DNA of 64,000 nucleotides, from the NCBI GenBank assembly GCA_051650965.1, contig JBOFRL010000030.1:1-64000 (forward strand), given 5' to 3'. Source of the stretch: Enterovibrio sp051650965 (GTDB lineage Bacteria > Pseudomonadota > Gammaproteobacteria > Enterobacterales > Vibrionaceae). A program made the translations under genes and the position numbers. Below are positions 53,456-62,693 of this stretch, in pieces; the first letter of the stretch is position 1, and each line of letters starts with the position of its first letter. The notes beneath the pieces are model-generated. The model worked only from the letters and a program-made list of their open reading frames with translations, made no database searches and was not told the origin of the DNA.

Positions 53456-54814
53456 GTGATTTCAGTGGAAAAAACTCAAGAGTTTGCGGTAAAAATTGCA
53501 CTGCTCAACGAGGAGATAAAAGGGCAAGACGTTGAGTTTTTTCTTTTTATTCCTGGCGAGCTCAATTTTTCTAAACGTGTTATGTCGGAGGTGGAGTTTT
53601 ATGAGACGGTGCTGTCAAACCACCGTACATATTACTCTTCGCAAAACCATTTGCCGCTGGTTTATTCGCGATTAGCTAGTCGTGACAAGCTGCCGGCCGA
53701 CAAATATCGGGTAAGTTTGAGCTTATACGCCTATCAATATGCGCTCTCTTTGGAAAAAACGACGCACCGTTTTTTTGACACGCTCAGTGGCATGGATGAC
53801 ACGCAGGCGGTTGCGCAGCTTGAGCAGATGACCGATATGGCGGTGGAGATCTTGACGCGCCTGCGCCGTTATGTGCCTAAAGGCGACGATTTGAGCCTAT
53901 ATTACGCCAATGTCGACAATTACCTCTCGTGGCTTACCGAGCAGCGCTTTTTGTCGCTGATCGCGCACATGCCAAGAAACAGCGCGTTCAAGATGATCCG
54001 CGAGCAGCTGATCAGCTTTTGCGTTTCTGAGCAGCAGTACCGCATTGAGCGCAATTACAACTCGGAAAAGGCGCAGCGCGATCCCGCGCGTATGGTCAAT
54101 AAAATGCGCCTCGCGCGCCGTCTTATCGAATATCCGGTGACCATCCGCCAGACCGACGTGATGCTTGGGCAAGGCGTTAACAAGCTTATCAAAGGCGTGG
54201 CGACGGGTCTTTTGATGGTGCTGATTACGCTGACAATCACGCGTTTGCGCGGCTATTTGGGTGAAATTACCTTTTCATTCATGATGGTGCTGCTGGTGAT
54301 CTATGCGCTGCGGGAAATTTTTAAGGACGATTTGGGCGAGGCGATGTGGCGCTGGATCCGCAAGGGGCGGCCAAAGTGGCGCAAAAAATTTACCGATCCC
54401 ACCTCCGGCCAAACTATCGGCCATCAGTTTGAATGGCTTGATTTTTTGCCATTTGAAAAATTGCCCGAAGATGTGCTGCAGGTGCGCCGCGGTAAGCTGC
54501 GCCAGCTTGAGGAGGCGGTGGTGCGCATTCGCATGCAAACGCAGATGTCGACCACAAAATTTTTAAGTGGCTATGAAATGACGCGTGAGGTGTGGAAGCT
54601 CGATTTTCGTCCTTTTTCGCGATTAATGACCCGTGGGCAGAAAAATTACTATTTGTTGAATGATGGTCAGGTGACGCGCGAGTCGATAGAAAAACGCCAC
54701 CAATTCAATCTCATCGCCAAGCAAAAAAATCACGACGGCACAGTGACCTTGCTGCGCTGGAAGATCACCATTAATCGCTCGAAAATTATTGATGTAGAAG
54801 AAATTTCTATGTGA
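53456..54814 (+). CDS. Unknown protein with two central membrane segments
   Basis: 452 residues, unrecognised. Residues 1-240 are mostly helical and charged, two membrane segments lie at about 245-263 and 270-288, and the C-terminal 160 residues hold basic patches (WRWIRKGRPKWRKKF) and a beta-rich end. Both soluble parts are likely cytoplasmic, joined by a short hairpin loop. Start is GTG with TGGAG seven bases upstream; an ATG four bases earlier is out of frame and short. It follows uvrB by 91 bases on the same strand. Confidence 0.7.
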   Translation: MISVEKTQEFAVKIALLNEEIKGQDVEFFLFIPGELNFSKRVMSEVEFYETVLSNHRTYYSSQNHLPLVYSRLASRDKLPADKYRVSLSLYAYQYALSLEKTTHRFFDTLSGMDDTQAVAQLEQMTDMAVEILTRLRRYVPKGDDLSLYYANVDNYLSWLTEQRFLSLIAHMPRNSAFKMIREQLISFCVSEQQYRIERNYNSEKAQRDPARMVNKMRLARRLIEYPVTIRQTDVMLGQGVNKLIKGVATGLLMVLITLTITRLRGYLGEITFSFMMVLLVIYALREIFKDDLGEAMWRWIRKGRPKWRKKFTDPTSGQTIGHQFEWLDFLPFEKLPEDVLQVRRGKLRQLEEAVVRIRMQTQMSTTKFLSGYEMTREVWKLDFRPFSRLMTRGQKNYYLLNDGQVTRESIEKRHQFNLIAKQKNHDGTVTLLRWKITINRSKIIDVEEISM

Positions 54815-55110
54815 TTAGCACGCTATTTCGCCTTTCTTAATTGCCTGTGTTTTTATATAGGCAATTAAGTTGTCTGTTAAAATTTACTCGATTGATATTT
54901 AAAAGAAATTAACTCTGCGATTTAAGCTGCTTACTTTTCTGTGCGTGAATTTCCATGAAATCCCATTTTTTTTACTTCAAATTGAATGCATTTATGTGCA
55001 ATATGCTGATATGTTTGTGTGGTGTTTTTGGCGCTATTATCAATAAAGCTTATGCAAAACAGGGTTGAATTCGTTGTTTTACAGTAAAAAAAGCGCCTTT
55101 TAACTAGATT
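54815..55110. other. AT-rich gap before the LuxO-like gene, with a hairpin
   Basis: Holds an 11-pair stem (54836-54846 with 54859-54869) near the end of the preceding gene, without a T-run. I find no remnant of a response-regulator receiver domain here. Confidence 0.45.
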
Positions 55111-56274
55111 GTGAATGCTAAACGCTATTTTTTGCAAGTTCTAAACTATCTCGTTGAAATAAAGCTTATTTTAGATAGCGTATTTGAAAATGTGCAGAGG
55201 CTCGTGAAAAAAACATTCGATAAATCCAAGCGAAATAGCAACGCAGCATTGTGTAAACGATGGGGCTTTCTTGGCGAAAGTCCCGCGATGCAGAGTGTAT
55301 ATCAACTTATTGATTCAGCAGCACAAAGTAAGGCGACTGTGTTCATCACCGGCGAAAGTGGCACCGGTAAAGAAGTGTGCGCGGAGGCCATACATGCTGC
55401 AAGTCCCCGAAAAGATGGGCCTTTTATCGCAATCAACTGCGCGGCTATTCCTAAAGATCTCATAGAAAGTGAGCTGTTTGGCCATGTCAAAGGGGCCTTT
55501 ACTGGCGCGCTATTTGACAGGCAAGGCGCGGTAGAAAATGCGCATGGCGGCACGCTTTTTTTGGATGAGATCTGCGAAATGGATTTGAATTTGCAGACAA
55601 AATTGCTGCGATTCATTCAGACTTCGCACTTTAATAAAGTCGGGGGCTCGCAGACCAATCAGGTCGATGTACGCTTTGTCTGCGCGACCAACCGCGACCC
55701 GTGGCAAGCGGTTTTGCGCGGCAGTTTTCGCGAAGATCTCTACTATCGGCTGCACGTGATCCCTGTGACGCTGCCGCCGCTGCGTGCGCGCAGTGCCGAC
55801 ATTTTGCTGATGGCGCAGTTCTTTTTGCTGCAATATGCCGCTGAAGAGGGCAAGTCGTTTCAGACATTTAGCCCGCAGGTGCAAAATTATCTGCTCGGTC
55901 ACTCTTGGCCAGGCAATGTGCGCCAGCTGCAAAATGTGATCCGCAATATCGTCGTTTTGCATACGGGCGAAACGGTGATGATGGAGATGTTGCCGGCTTC
56001 CTTCTTGGCGACCGCAAACTTTATCAATCAAGAAGATAGCGTCGGCTGCGTTTATCATCCTCAAGGTTTGCCGCTCAATCTCGCGCATGGCAGTGCTAAA
56101 GAAGAGAGCGCGCCATCAAAGGCGAATATCGAGCCACTGCGGCTGGTTGAGAAACGCGCGATATTAACGGCGGTCGATTTGTGCAATGGCAACATCCCGC
56201 AAGCGGCGGGGCTGCTTGAGATCAGCCCGTCGACCCTTTATCGCAAATTGCAGTTTTGGCAGCAAGACGACTGA
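55111..56274 (+). CDS. LuxO-like sigma-54 activator without receiver domain
   Basis: 387 residues. Central AAA+ domain about 55-290: Walker A GESGTGKEVCAEAIHAAS near 80, the sigma-54-contacting GAFTGA near 130, Walker B GGTLFLDEICEMD near 147, and SWPGNVRQLQNV near 270. C-terminal Fis-type helix-turn-helix GNIPQAAGLLEISPSTLYRK. The AAA+ and HTH sequences are close to Vibrio LuxO, the quorum-sensing regulator, but the 120-residue receiver with its phospho-Asp is absent; only a short helical lead of about 50 residues remains. Start GTG is weakly supported; GTGs at 55192 and 55204 are alternatives. Confidence 0.8.
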   Translation: MNAKRYFLQVLNYLVEIKLILDSVFENVQRLVKKTFDKSKRNSNAALCKRWGFLGESPAMQSVYQLIDSAAQSKATVFITGESGTGKEVCAEAIHAASPRKDGPFIAINCAAIPKDLIESELFGHVKGAFTGALFDRQGAVENAHGGTLFLDEICEMDLNLQTKLLRFIQTSHFNKVGGSQTNQVDVRFVCATNRDPWQAVLRGSFREDLYYRLHVIPVTLPPLRARSADILLMAQFFLLQYAAEEGKSFQTFSPQVQNYLLGHSWPGNVRQLQNVIRNIVVLHTGETVMMEMLPASFLATANFINQEDSVGCVYHPQGLPLNLAHGSAKEESAPSKANIEPLRLVEKRAILTAVDLCNGNIPQAAGLLEISPSTLYRKLQFWQQDD

Positions 56275-56281
56275 AACAAAG

Positions 56282-56590
56282 ATGAGTGAGCGCGCTGTAA
56301 TAGCTCTCCTTTTTATCGCCGCGGCCATTTTTGTAGCTTGTGCGGCCTCTGCGCAGAGCAAGCACGTTTCGGCTCTCCCTTGTCCAGCGCCCGTTTTCAA
56401 TTCCGCGCATGAGATTTTCCCTCACACGGCTTTACATAAATGTTTCACCAGCTCACCTTCGCTGCAGCTCTTCTCTTTGCCGGTTGCAAATATACAAATC
56501 CTGCTTTGTATGGCTTTTCCTTTTCATATAACCCAAGACACAAGCTTCGACGCTGATTTCAGCTTCTTGAGCAACGATGCGCCGATGTAA
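56282..56590 (+). CDS. Possible small exported protein
   Basis: 102-residue frame starting 7 bases after the LuxO-like gene. The N-terminus reads as a signal peptide or lipoprotein-like segment (VIALLFIAAAIFVACAASAQ). The rest is rich in Phe, Ser, Pro and His and matches nothing I know; it could be chance coding next to the IS remnant. Confidence 0.3.
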   Translation: MSERAVIALLFIAAAIFVACAASAQSKHVSALPCPAPVFNSAHEIFPHTALHKCFTSSPSLQLFSLPVANIQILLCMAFPFHITQDTSFDADFSFLSNDAPM

Positions 56591-56705
56591 AATAGCTCTT
56601 TCGCAACTTGGGTGGAAGAATATTGATGAAACTTTTTATTAAACAAAGATCTAAGCTGTTTTAAGCTCTAGATCATGCGATGCCCTTTCTTAAGAACTTT
56701 TACAA

Positions 56706-57185
56706 TTGCCATGCGGCTGGATTTTGACCCAAAAATCCATAGACATTGCCGGAGTGACGATCAACTTTCGTTCATCTCGCAAGACCGCACATTGTCCTGA
56801 CAGCCTTAAACACAGCACTGGCGTGCATAACTATCGCAGGCGCCGGATACAGCATCTGCCCAGCTCAGGCCAGCCGCTCTGGTTAGTGTTTAGCATCCGC
56901 CACTGGTACTGCCGCAATTCGTCATGTGCGCGTAAAATTTTTGCCGAGTCGCTAGCACCTTTTGCAGGGGCGCACCAGCAATCGTCGCAAGCTTTACAAG
57001 ATTTACAGCAGCAGCTCGGACTTATCGCAGGTGGTGAGGCAGGAAGGCATGCAGCAACTGCCGTGGGGCTAAAAAGCAGCGCAGATACTTTACTTCGCAG
57101 GGTGGTTAACGCTCCTGAGACCCACGTCCTTGCAACGCCTCATATTGGCATTGATGAATGGGCGTGGCGTCGGGGACATCGCTAA
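56706..57185 (+). pseudogene. ISL3-family transposase remnant (N-terminal part)
   Basis: About 160 residues match the N-terminal half of ISL3 transposases: a zinc-ribbon segment with CP (second Cys lost), YRRRRIQHLPSSGQPLWL, FSIRHWYCRNSSC..KIFAE, then LGGEAG-like IAGGEAGRHAATAVGLKSSA and the DDE entry IDEWAWRRGHR, where a stop truncates it. The catalytic remainder is missing. It lies between the LuxO-like gene and ubiG. Confidence 0.85.
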
Positions 57186-57231
57186 ACACAGCCATGCTGC
57201 GCGAATAACAGCTACCACTGTGCCTAAGGTC

Positions 57232-57319
57232 GTTTAATTGCCATAAGTTGCTCCAGAACAAAATGAAGCCACTATTTTCAAATAGGTAGCTTGTCGATCC
57301 TAGGTGTGGTTGCTAGACG
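57232..57319 (-). repeat. Dispersed 88-bp repeat, copy 2
   Basis: Partner of 32891-32979, same orientation. It overlaps the last codons and stop of ubiG (stop at 57313-57315). Confidence 0.75.
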
Positions 57320-58026
57320 TTTATCATTTTTAAATGCACCATGTAATTAACTTGCACATTTGATGACAAATAAAAGTTATCCAGCAAAGGGTTATAGCTG
57401 ATCCCCGCAATATGGCAATCGGAAAACCCAAGCTCTGTGGTGATTTTTAGCAGCTCCGACGGCCGAATAAATTTGCTGTGAGTATGCGTTCCCTTGGGCA
57501 ATTTTTTTAAAATATACTCTGCGCCAACAATCGCAAATAACCACGAAAGGGGCGTGCGATTTAAGGTGGATAAAAACAGCGAGCCATTTGGCGCTAGCAT
57601 GTCACGGCAAGCGGCAAGCAGCGAGCGCGGATCCGGCACATGCTCAAGCACTTCCATGCAAGTGATCACGTCATAAAACGCATGAGGATCAGCCGCGTGC
57701 GCCTCAGCTGTCGTTTGCACATAGTTGATCGGCAGCTGCTGAGCCTGTGCATGCGTTTTGGCCACTTGCAGCGGCGCGGCGCCCATGTCGAGCCCAGTCA
57801 CTTGCGCGCCCTGCAGCGCCAAGCTTTCGCTCAAAATTCCCCCGCCACAGCCCACATCCAAGATCTTCTTGCCAAAGATCCCGTCAGTGCGCTGCAAAAT
57901 GTAGTTAAGCCGGAGCGGGTTAAGCTGATGAAGCGGCTTAAACTCGCCGCTGGTATCCCACCAGCGCTGCGCAAGGGCCTCGAATTTAGCAATTTCACTT
58001 GGATCAACGTTTTGTGACTGCGCCAT
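57313..58026 (-). CDS. ubiG: UbiG, ubiquinone 3-O-methyltransferase
   Basis: Carries out both O-methylations in ubiquinone synthesis. 237 residues. Motif I ILDVGCGGGILSE near 55, MEVLEHVPDP near 123, GTHTHSKFI near 180 and the family end NVQVNYMVH. The last six codons (LKMINV) and the stop derive from the adjoining dispersed repeat, so the native tail (similar to HTxxK in relatives) has been replaced without loss of the core fold. Single gene on the - strand. Confidence 0.95.
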   Translation of the reverse strand: MAQSQNVDPSEIAKFEALAQRWWDTSGEFKPLHQLNPLRLNYILQRTDGIFGKKILDVGCGGGILSESLALQGAQVTGLDMGAAPLQVAKTHAQAQQLPINYVQTTAEAHAADPHAFYDVITCMEVLEHVPDPRSLLAACRDMLAPNGSLFLSTLNRTPLSWLFAIVGAEYILKKLPKGTHTHSKFIRPSELLKITTELGFSDCHIAGISYNPLLDNFYLSSNVQVNYMVHLKMINV

Positions 58027-58236
58027 TGTTTACAGATCCCAATAACTGATTACTTTTGTTAAGATAATATTTTTGCTATCAATCGCCTACTTTTTTCGCG
58101 TTTATTTCTATGAAAAGTAAGTCAATTAAATGGATTTTCGCTTGTCATTTTCACCGAAAAATTGCGCAAAAACAGCATGCCGTGCAGTCAACTCGCCGCC
58201 CACGTTACAAACGTGAGCAAAATTAAGTCCTATTTT

Positions 58237-59013
58237 TCAATGTCTTAACACATAGTTGCGTTTTTTCTTGATTGGTGTCATGTTGCCTTTTTTTTGCAGC
58301 TCACCACGCCATACTAAGCGCGGATGCTCATCACCGTAATACTGTTCAACAGTGTCAACAAGCCAATCACGCACGTAATTTATTGAAACAAATAAACTAA
58401 TTCTTTCATAAGGAAGCATTTCACCACTTACCAGCCGCGTATCGCTTTTATCTGCCGAGGCAACAATGATCCCCACCAGCTCTCCAAAGCTGTTAAATGT
58501 ACCGCCGCCACTCATGCCATTTTGGATCGGCGCATCCATGACGCTCGCGGGGCATTTATAAAAATAAAAGTAATTTACGAATTTGAGATCGCGACGATAG
58601 TAGCCGCGCCCCACCAAAATATCACCGTTAAAATTGACACCGTAAGTCGTAACTTCCTGATTTTTATAAACGAGTCCCATGCTGGGAAACTTCTCCCCGC
58701 GATTATCAGCGGCAATCAAAGCGATATCACAAATAGGGTGATAAGCGATCACGCGAGCATAATTGAGCCTTGCAACATGCGCCGCCGTTAAGCTCAAATT
58801 TTCAGTGATCGGCACGCTTGAGCCATAGCCAATGTAAAATGGCGGAACCCCTGTGATCTCAAAATCGATGGCGGGAGCGTCACGGCGTGCCACAACCTGT
58901 AAAGGGCCATTCCTAAGAATACAGCCGGTTATAGTTATAGCCGTGATAGAAACAGCAAAAAAGGCCGCTATCTGACGTCTGAATAGATGCGCTTTAAAAG
59001 TAAAACGGTACAC
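58237..59013 (-). CDS. Trypsin-fold serine protease, probable lipoprotein
   Basis: 258 residues. The catalytic triad is readable: His in SLTAAHVA near 80, Asp in HPICDIALIA near 97 and Ser in QNGMSGGGTF near 170. The N-terminus has basic residues, a hydrophobic stretch and a lipobox-like ITGC, suggesting a lipoprotein facing the periplasm. The GTG at 59013 is chosen because AGGAG lies six bases upstream; the ATG at 59061 has no site. The basic C-terminus KKKRNYVLRH is unusual. Substrate unknown; it resembles trypsin_2-type proteases rather than DegP (no PDZ). Confidence 0.8.
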   Translation of the reverse strand: MYRFTFKAHLFRRQIAAFFAVSITAITITGCILRNGPLQVVARRDAPAIDFEITGVPPFYIGYGSSVPITENLSLTAAHVARLNYARVIAYHPICDIALIAADNRGEKFPSMGLVYKNQEVTTYGVNFNGDILVGRGYYRRDLKFVNYFYFYKCPASVMDAPIQNGMSGGGTFNSFGELVGIIVASADKSDTRLVSGEMLPYERISLFVSINYVRDWLVDTVEQYYGDEHPRLVWRGELQKKGNMTPIKKKRNYVLRH

Positions 59014-59284
59014 AAACCTCTCCTGAACATTCTCTTGGTGCCGCGCGCTTAAAATACGCATTCAAGATCATTGTTATTTCGCTTAATTATAGAGCTCAAG
59101 TATTAACCAAACGGGCTAACTTACTGTTTTGCGAGCAAATGTTCTGTTCCATCGGATAAATAGAAGTGAGCTTGAGCGCTTACCTGCAAGAAAAAATGCC
59201 GCTCAGAAATTGGGCGGGAAATCTTTTTTAGGAGAGTTAATGTTTTAAACTTTTACGCAACGGCTTTTAGAATAACCGCGCCAA

Positions 59285-59311
59285 TAAAAAAGAGAGCTTA
59301 CGCTCTCTTTC
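59285..59311 (-). terminator. sucABCD operon terminator
   Basis: AGAGAGC / GCTCTCT stem with a short loop, followed on the - strand by a T-run; 25 bases after the sucD stop. Confidence 0.9.
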
Positions 59312-59335
59312 ACTTACACATTGATTTTTAACGAT

Positions 59336-60208
59336 TTAGCGCGCTATACCGCTAGCGAGTACGGCGCCAATTTCCGACAAATTGGTCACCACCGCGACAC
59401 CAGCACTTTCTAGCGCCGCCATTTTATCGCGCGCGCTGCCTTTGCCGCGGGCAATGATGGCGCCAGCATGCCCCATCCTTTTGCCCGTAGGCGCGGTGAT
59501 CCCTGCGATATACGAGACAACCGGTTTCCTCACGTGCGCCTTAATGTAATCGGCGGCCTCTTCTTCAGCGCTGCCGCCAATTTCGCCGATCAGCACAATC
59601 GACTGCGTGGCCGGATCTTGCTCAAACAGCGCCAGCATGTCGATAAAGCTTGAGCCTGGGATAGGGTCACCGCCAATGCCGACGCACGTCGATTGGCCAA
59701 GTCCCGCGTCCGTTGTCTGTTTGACCGCCTCATAAGTAAGGGTGCCAGAGCGTGAAACGATGCCAACGGTGCCCGGCAGGTGAATGTGTCCTGGCATGAT
59801 GCCAATTTTGCACTCGCCCGGCGTAATGATCCCTGGGCAATTTGGCCCGATAATGCGCGTGTCCGTCCCCGCAAGGCGCGCCTTCACCACCAGCATATCT
59901 AGCGTAGGAATGCCTTCCGTGATCACAACGATGAGCTTAATGCCAGCCTCAGCCGCCTCAAAAATGGCATCCTTACAAAATGGCGCGGGCACATAAATCA
60001 TTGACGCATCAGCGCCGGTCGTTTGCACCGCTTGCGCCACCGTATCAAATACCGGCCGCTCAAGATGGCGTTGGCCACCTTTACCCGGCGACACGCCGCC
60101 AACCAGCTGCGTGCCGTACGAAATGGCTTGCTGAGAGTGGTAAGTGCCTTGCGCGCCGGTAAAACCTTGGCAGATCACTTTGGTCTGCTTATTGACTAAG
60201 ATTGCCAT
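59336..60208 (-). CDS. sucD: Succinyl-CoA synthetase alpha subunit
   Basis: Makes ATP or GTP and succinate from succinyl-CoA. 290 residues (E. coli 289). CoA-binding GFTGAQGTYHS near 16, GPNCPGIITPGECKIGIMPGH near 122 and the phospho-histidine site KRMGHAGAIIARGKG near 243. Its start overlaps the end of sucC by 13 bases, so the two are translationally coupled. Confidence 0.98.
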   Translation of the reverse strand: MAILVNKQTKVICQGFTGAQGTYHSQQAISYGTQLVGGVSPGKGGQRHLERPVFDTVAQAVQTTGADASMIYVPAPFCKDAIFEAAEAGIKLIVVITEGIPTLDMLVVKARLAGTDTRIIGPNCPGIITPGECKIGIMPGHIHLPGTVGIVSRSGTLTYEAVKQTTDAGLGQSTCVGIGGDPIPGSSFIDMLALFEQDPATQSIVLIGEIGGSAEEEAADYIKAHVRKPVVSYIAGITAPTGKRMGHAGAIIARGKGSARDKMAALESAGVAVVTNLSEIGAVLASGIAR

Positions 60209-61374
60209 TGTTTACCCTCCGCAGCCGCGACGACCGCTTGCGCCGCTTTTGTTAATGACGTGGCAGCGATAATGTTAAGTCCTGAATTGGCTAACTTTTG
60301 CGCGCCAAGCTCGGCGTTATTCCCCTCAAGGCGCACCACAACCGGCACATTGACGCCGATCTGCGCCACCGCCCTCATGATCCCATCAGCGATCAAATCG
60401 CAGCGCACAATGCCACCAAAAATGTTGACCAGCACCGCTTTCACATGCGGATCAGACAAAATTATCTTAAACGCTTCGCTGACGCGCTCTTGCGTCGCGC
60501 CGCCGCCGACATCCAAAAAGTTGGCAGGCTTGCCGCCATGTAGCTGCACCATATCCATCGTCGCCATGGCAAGCCCCGCACCATTGACCATGCAGCCGAT
60601 GCTACCTTCAAGCGCCACATAATTAAGCTCCCACTTGCTCGCCTGCGCATTGCGCTCGTCCTCTTGCGACGGATCAGCTAAAGCCTGCAATTTTGGATGG
60701 CGAAACAGTGCATTACTGTCGATGATCACTTTGGCATCCAAACAGACAAGCTGCTGTTCCTGCGTTACCACCAAAGGATTGACCTCGAGCATCGCCACAT
60801 CTTGCTGCAAAAAAAGCGTGGTCAGCTTCATGAAAATATCAACAAACTGCGTCAGCTGTATGCCAGTCAGCCCAAGCTTAAAAGCCAGCTCACGCCCTTG
60901 ATAAGGCTGCGGCCCCACCAGCGGATCTAACGCAATTTTGTGGATAAGCTCAGGCGTTTCGTGCGCGACGGTTTCAATATCCATCCCGCCTTGCGAAGAG
61001 CCGATCACCACCACTTTTTGCAAGCTGCGGTCGATGAGCACGCTAAGATACAGCTCGTCGCGAATGTCGGTGCACGCTTCTAGCAGCAATTTGTTGACCG
61101 GCTGGCCCTGCGCATCGGTTTGATTGCTGACAAGGCGCTTGCCAAGCCAACGGTTGGCGAAATCGATAATTTCCGCCTCATTTTTCACAAGCTTGACGCC
61201 GCCCGCTTTACCGCGCCCGCCAGCGTGCACTTGGCACTTGATCGCCCAGCGCTCGCCGCCCAGCGTTTTGGCCGCCTCCACCGCCTCTTGCGCGCTACTG
61301 CACACCACCGAGCTCAGCACCGGCAATCCGTACTGCGAAAACAGCTGTTTTGATTGGTACTCGTGTAAATTCAT
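60196..61374 (-). CDS. sucC: Succinyl-CoA synthetase beta subunit
   Basis: 392 residues (E. coli 388). N-terminal ATP-grasp (MNLHEYQSKQLFSQYGLP, KCQVHAGGRGKAGGVKLV near 46) and the CoA-ligase half with NIFGGIVRCDLIADGI near 320 and VVRLEGNNAELG near 347. The pair with sucD is fused by overlap, with sucB 45 bases upstream. Confidence 0.98.
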   Translation of the reverse strand: MNLHEYQSKQLFSQYGLPVLSSVVCSSAQEAVEAAKTLGGERWAIKCQVHAGGRGKAGGVKLVKNEAEIIDFANRWLGKRLVSNQTDAQGQPVNKLLLEACTDIRDELYLSVLIDRSLQKVVVIGSSQGGMDIETVAHETPELIHKIALDPLVGPQPYQGRELAFKLGLTGIQLTQFVDIFMKLTTLFLQQDVAMLEVNPLVVTQEQQLVCLDAKVIIDSNALFRHPKLQALADPSQEDERNAQASKWELNYVALEGSIGCMVNGAGLAMATMDMVQLHGGKPANFLDVGGGATQERVSEAFKIILSDPHVKAVLVNIFGGIVRCDLIADGIMRAVAQIGVNVPVVVRLEGNNAELGAQKLANSGLNIIAATSLTKAAQAVVAAAEGKQWQS

Positions 61375-61419
61375 AACGCCTACCTTTGTTATGAGAAAAT
61401 CTGTGCAAAATCGCTTGCG

Positions 61420-62673
61420 TTACACCTGCAGTAGCAAACGCATCGGATCTTCTAACCGCTCTTTCACGGTGACTAAAAAACTGACCGAATTTTGGCCATC
61501 AACGATGCGATGATCATAAGAGAGCGCGACGTACATCATCGGCAATATTTTTACTTCGCCATTCACCGCCATCGGCCGGTCTTGAATTTTATGCATGCCC
61601 AAAATGGCCGATTGCGGCGGATTAATGATCGGCGTAGAGAGCAGCGAGCCAAACACGCCGCCGTTAGTGATAGTAAAAGTGCCACCGATCAGCTCATCCA
61701 CCGTTAACTTGCCATCACGCCCTTTTTGCGCCAACCGTCTGATCTCTTTCTCAATTTCTGCAAGAGTCAATTTATCGCAGCCGCGCAGCACCGGCGTTAC
61801 TAAGCCGCGTGGCGTGGCAACTGCAATGCTGATATCAAAATAGTTATGATAAACAATGTCATCGCCGTCAATCGCAGCATTGATTTCAGGAAACAGTTTT
61901 AGCGCCTCAACCACCGCTTTGATATAAAACGACATCATGCCAAGACGCACGCCATGCTGCTTTTCAAACTCATCGCTGTAACGCTTGCGCAGATCTAAAA
62001 TCGCCTGCATGTTGACCTCGTTAAAGGTGGTCAGCATCGCGGTGTTGTTTTTTGCATCGAGCAGACGCTCAGCGACACGCTTACGCAGGCGTGTCATCGG
62101 CACACGGCGCTCTTTTGCCGCGCCGGCCACGTTACTGTCAAGCGCTGTAACGGTGTGCTCAGACGCGCTTTTTGCAGGCTCTGCTGTATCAACCGGCGCC
62201 TCAATCTCTTGCGCTGCCGCCTCTTCACGCTTATTGCGCTTCGCCTCTAAATGCGCGCGCACATCCTCGCGCGTGATCCGTCCACCCACACCGCTGCCTT
62301 TGATAGCCGAGGCCGACAATTCATGCTGCGCAAGCTCACGGCGCGCCGAGGGCGTCAGCGATGGCGTCTCTTCGTTTTCTGTCACTGATGGCTCGGCTGC
62401 CGCTATAACGTCATCCCCATTTTTTTCTGCAGCCACGGCCGACACAAGCTTTGCAATCAACTGTTTTGACTGCACAATCGCACCGCTTTCCTCAATAATT
62501 TGCTCCAGCACACCCGCTTGAGGCGCGGGGATCTCAAGCACAACTTTGTCCGTTTCAACTTCAACGAGCACTTCATCACGAGCAACCTGATCTCCTGGTT
62601 TTTTATGCCACGTTGCGATGGTTGCATCCGTGACCGACTCAGGCAGATCTGGCACCAAAATATCAATGGTCAT
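61420..62673 (-). CDS. sucB: Dihydrolipoamide succinyltransferase (E2 of 2-oxoglutarate dehydrogenase)
   Basis: 417 residues (E. coli 405). One lipoyl domain (about 1-77, lipoyl Lys in VEVETDKVVLE near 42), a linker, a peripheral-subunit binding domain (SPSARRELAQHELSASAIKGSG-type, about 110-145), a flexible Ala/Glu-rich linker, and the catalytic domain with SYDHRIVDGQ near 387. ATG with AAGGAC upstream, 20 bases after sucA. Confidence 0.97.
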   Translation of the reverse strand: MTIDILVPDLPESVTDATIATWHKKPGDQVARDEVLVEVETDKVVLEIPAPQAGVLEQIIEESGAIVQSKQLIAKLVSAVAAEKNGDDVIAAAEPSVTENEETPSLTPSARRELAQHELSASAIKGSGVGGRITREDVRAHLEAKRNKREEAAAQEIEAPVDTAEPAKSASEHTVTALDSNVAGAAKERRVPMTRLRKRVAERLLDAKNNTAMLTTFNEVNMQAILDLRKRYSDEFEKQHGVRLGMMSFYIKAVVEALKLFPEINAAIDGDDIVYHNYFDISIAVATPRGLVTPVLRGCDKLTLAEIEKEIRRLAQKGRDGKLTVDELIGGTFTITNGGVFGSLLSTPIINPPQSAILGMHKIQDRPMAVNGEVKILPMMYVALSYDHRIVDGQNSVSFLVTVKERLEDPMRLLLQV

Positions 62674-62693
62674 AGCAAAATGTCCTTTCTATT

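Noticed and set aside
54815..55110. Qrr-type small RNA or receiver-domain remnant near the LuxO-like gene
   Set aside because: No Qrr core, sigma-54 GG/GC promoter or receiver motif (DD near the N-terminus, phospho-Asp, Lys) could be read.
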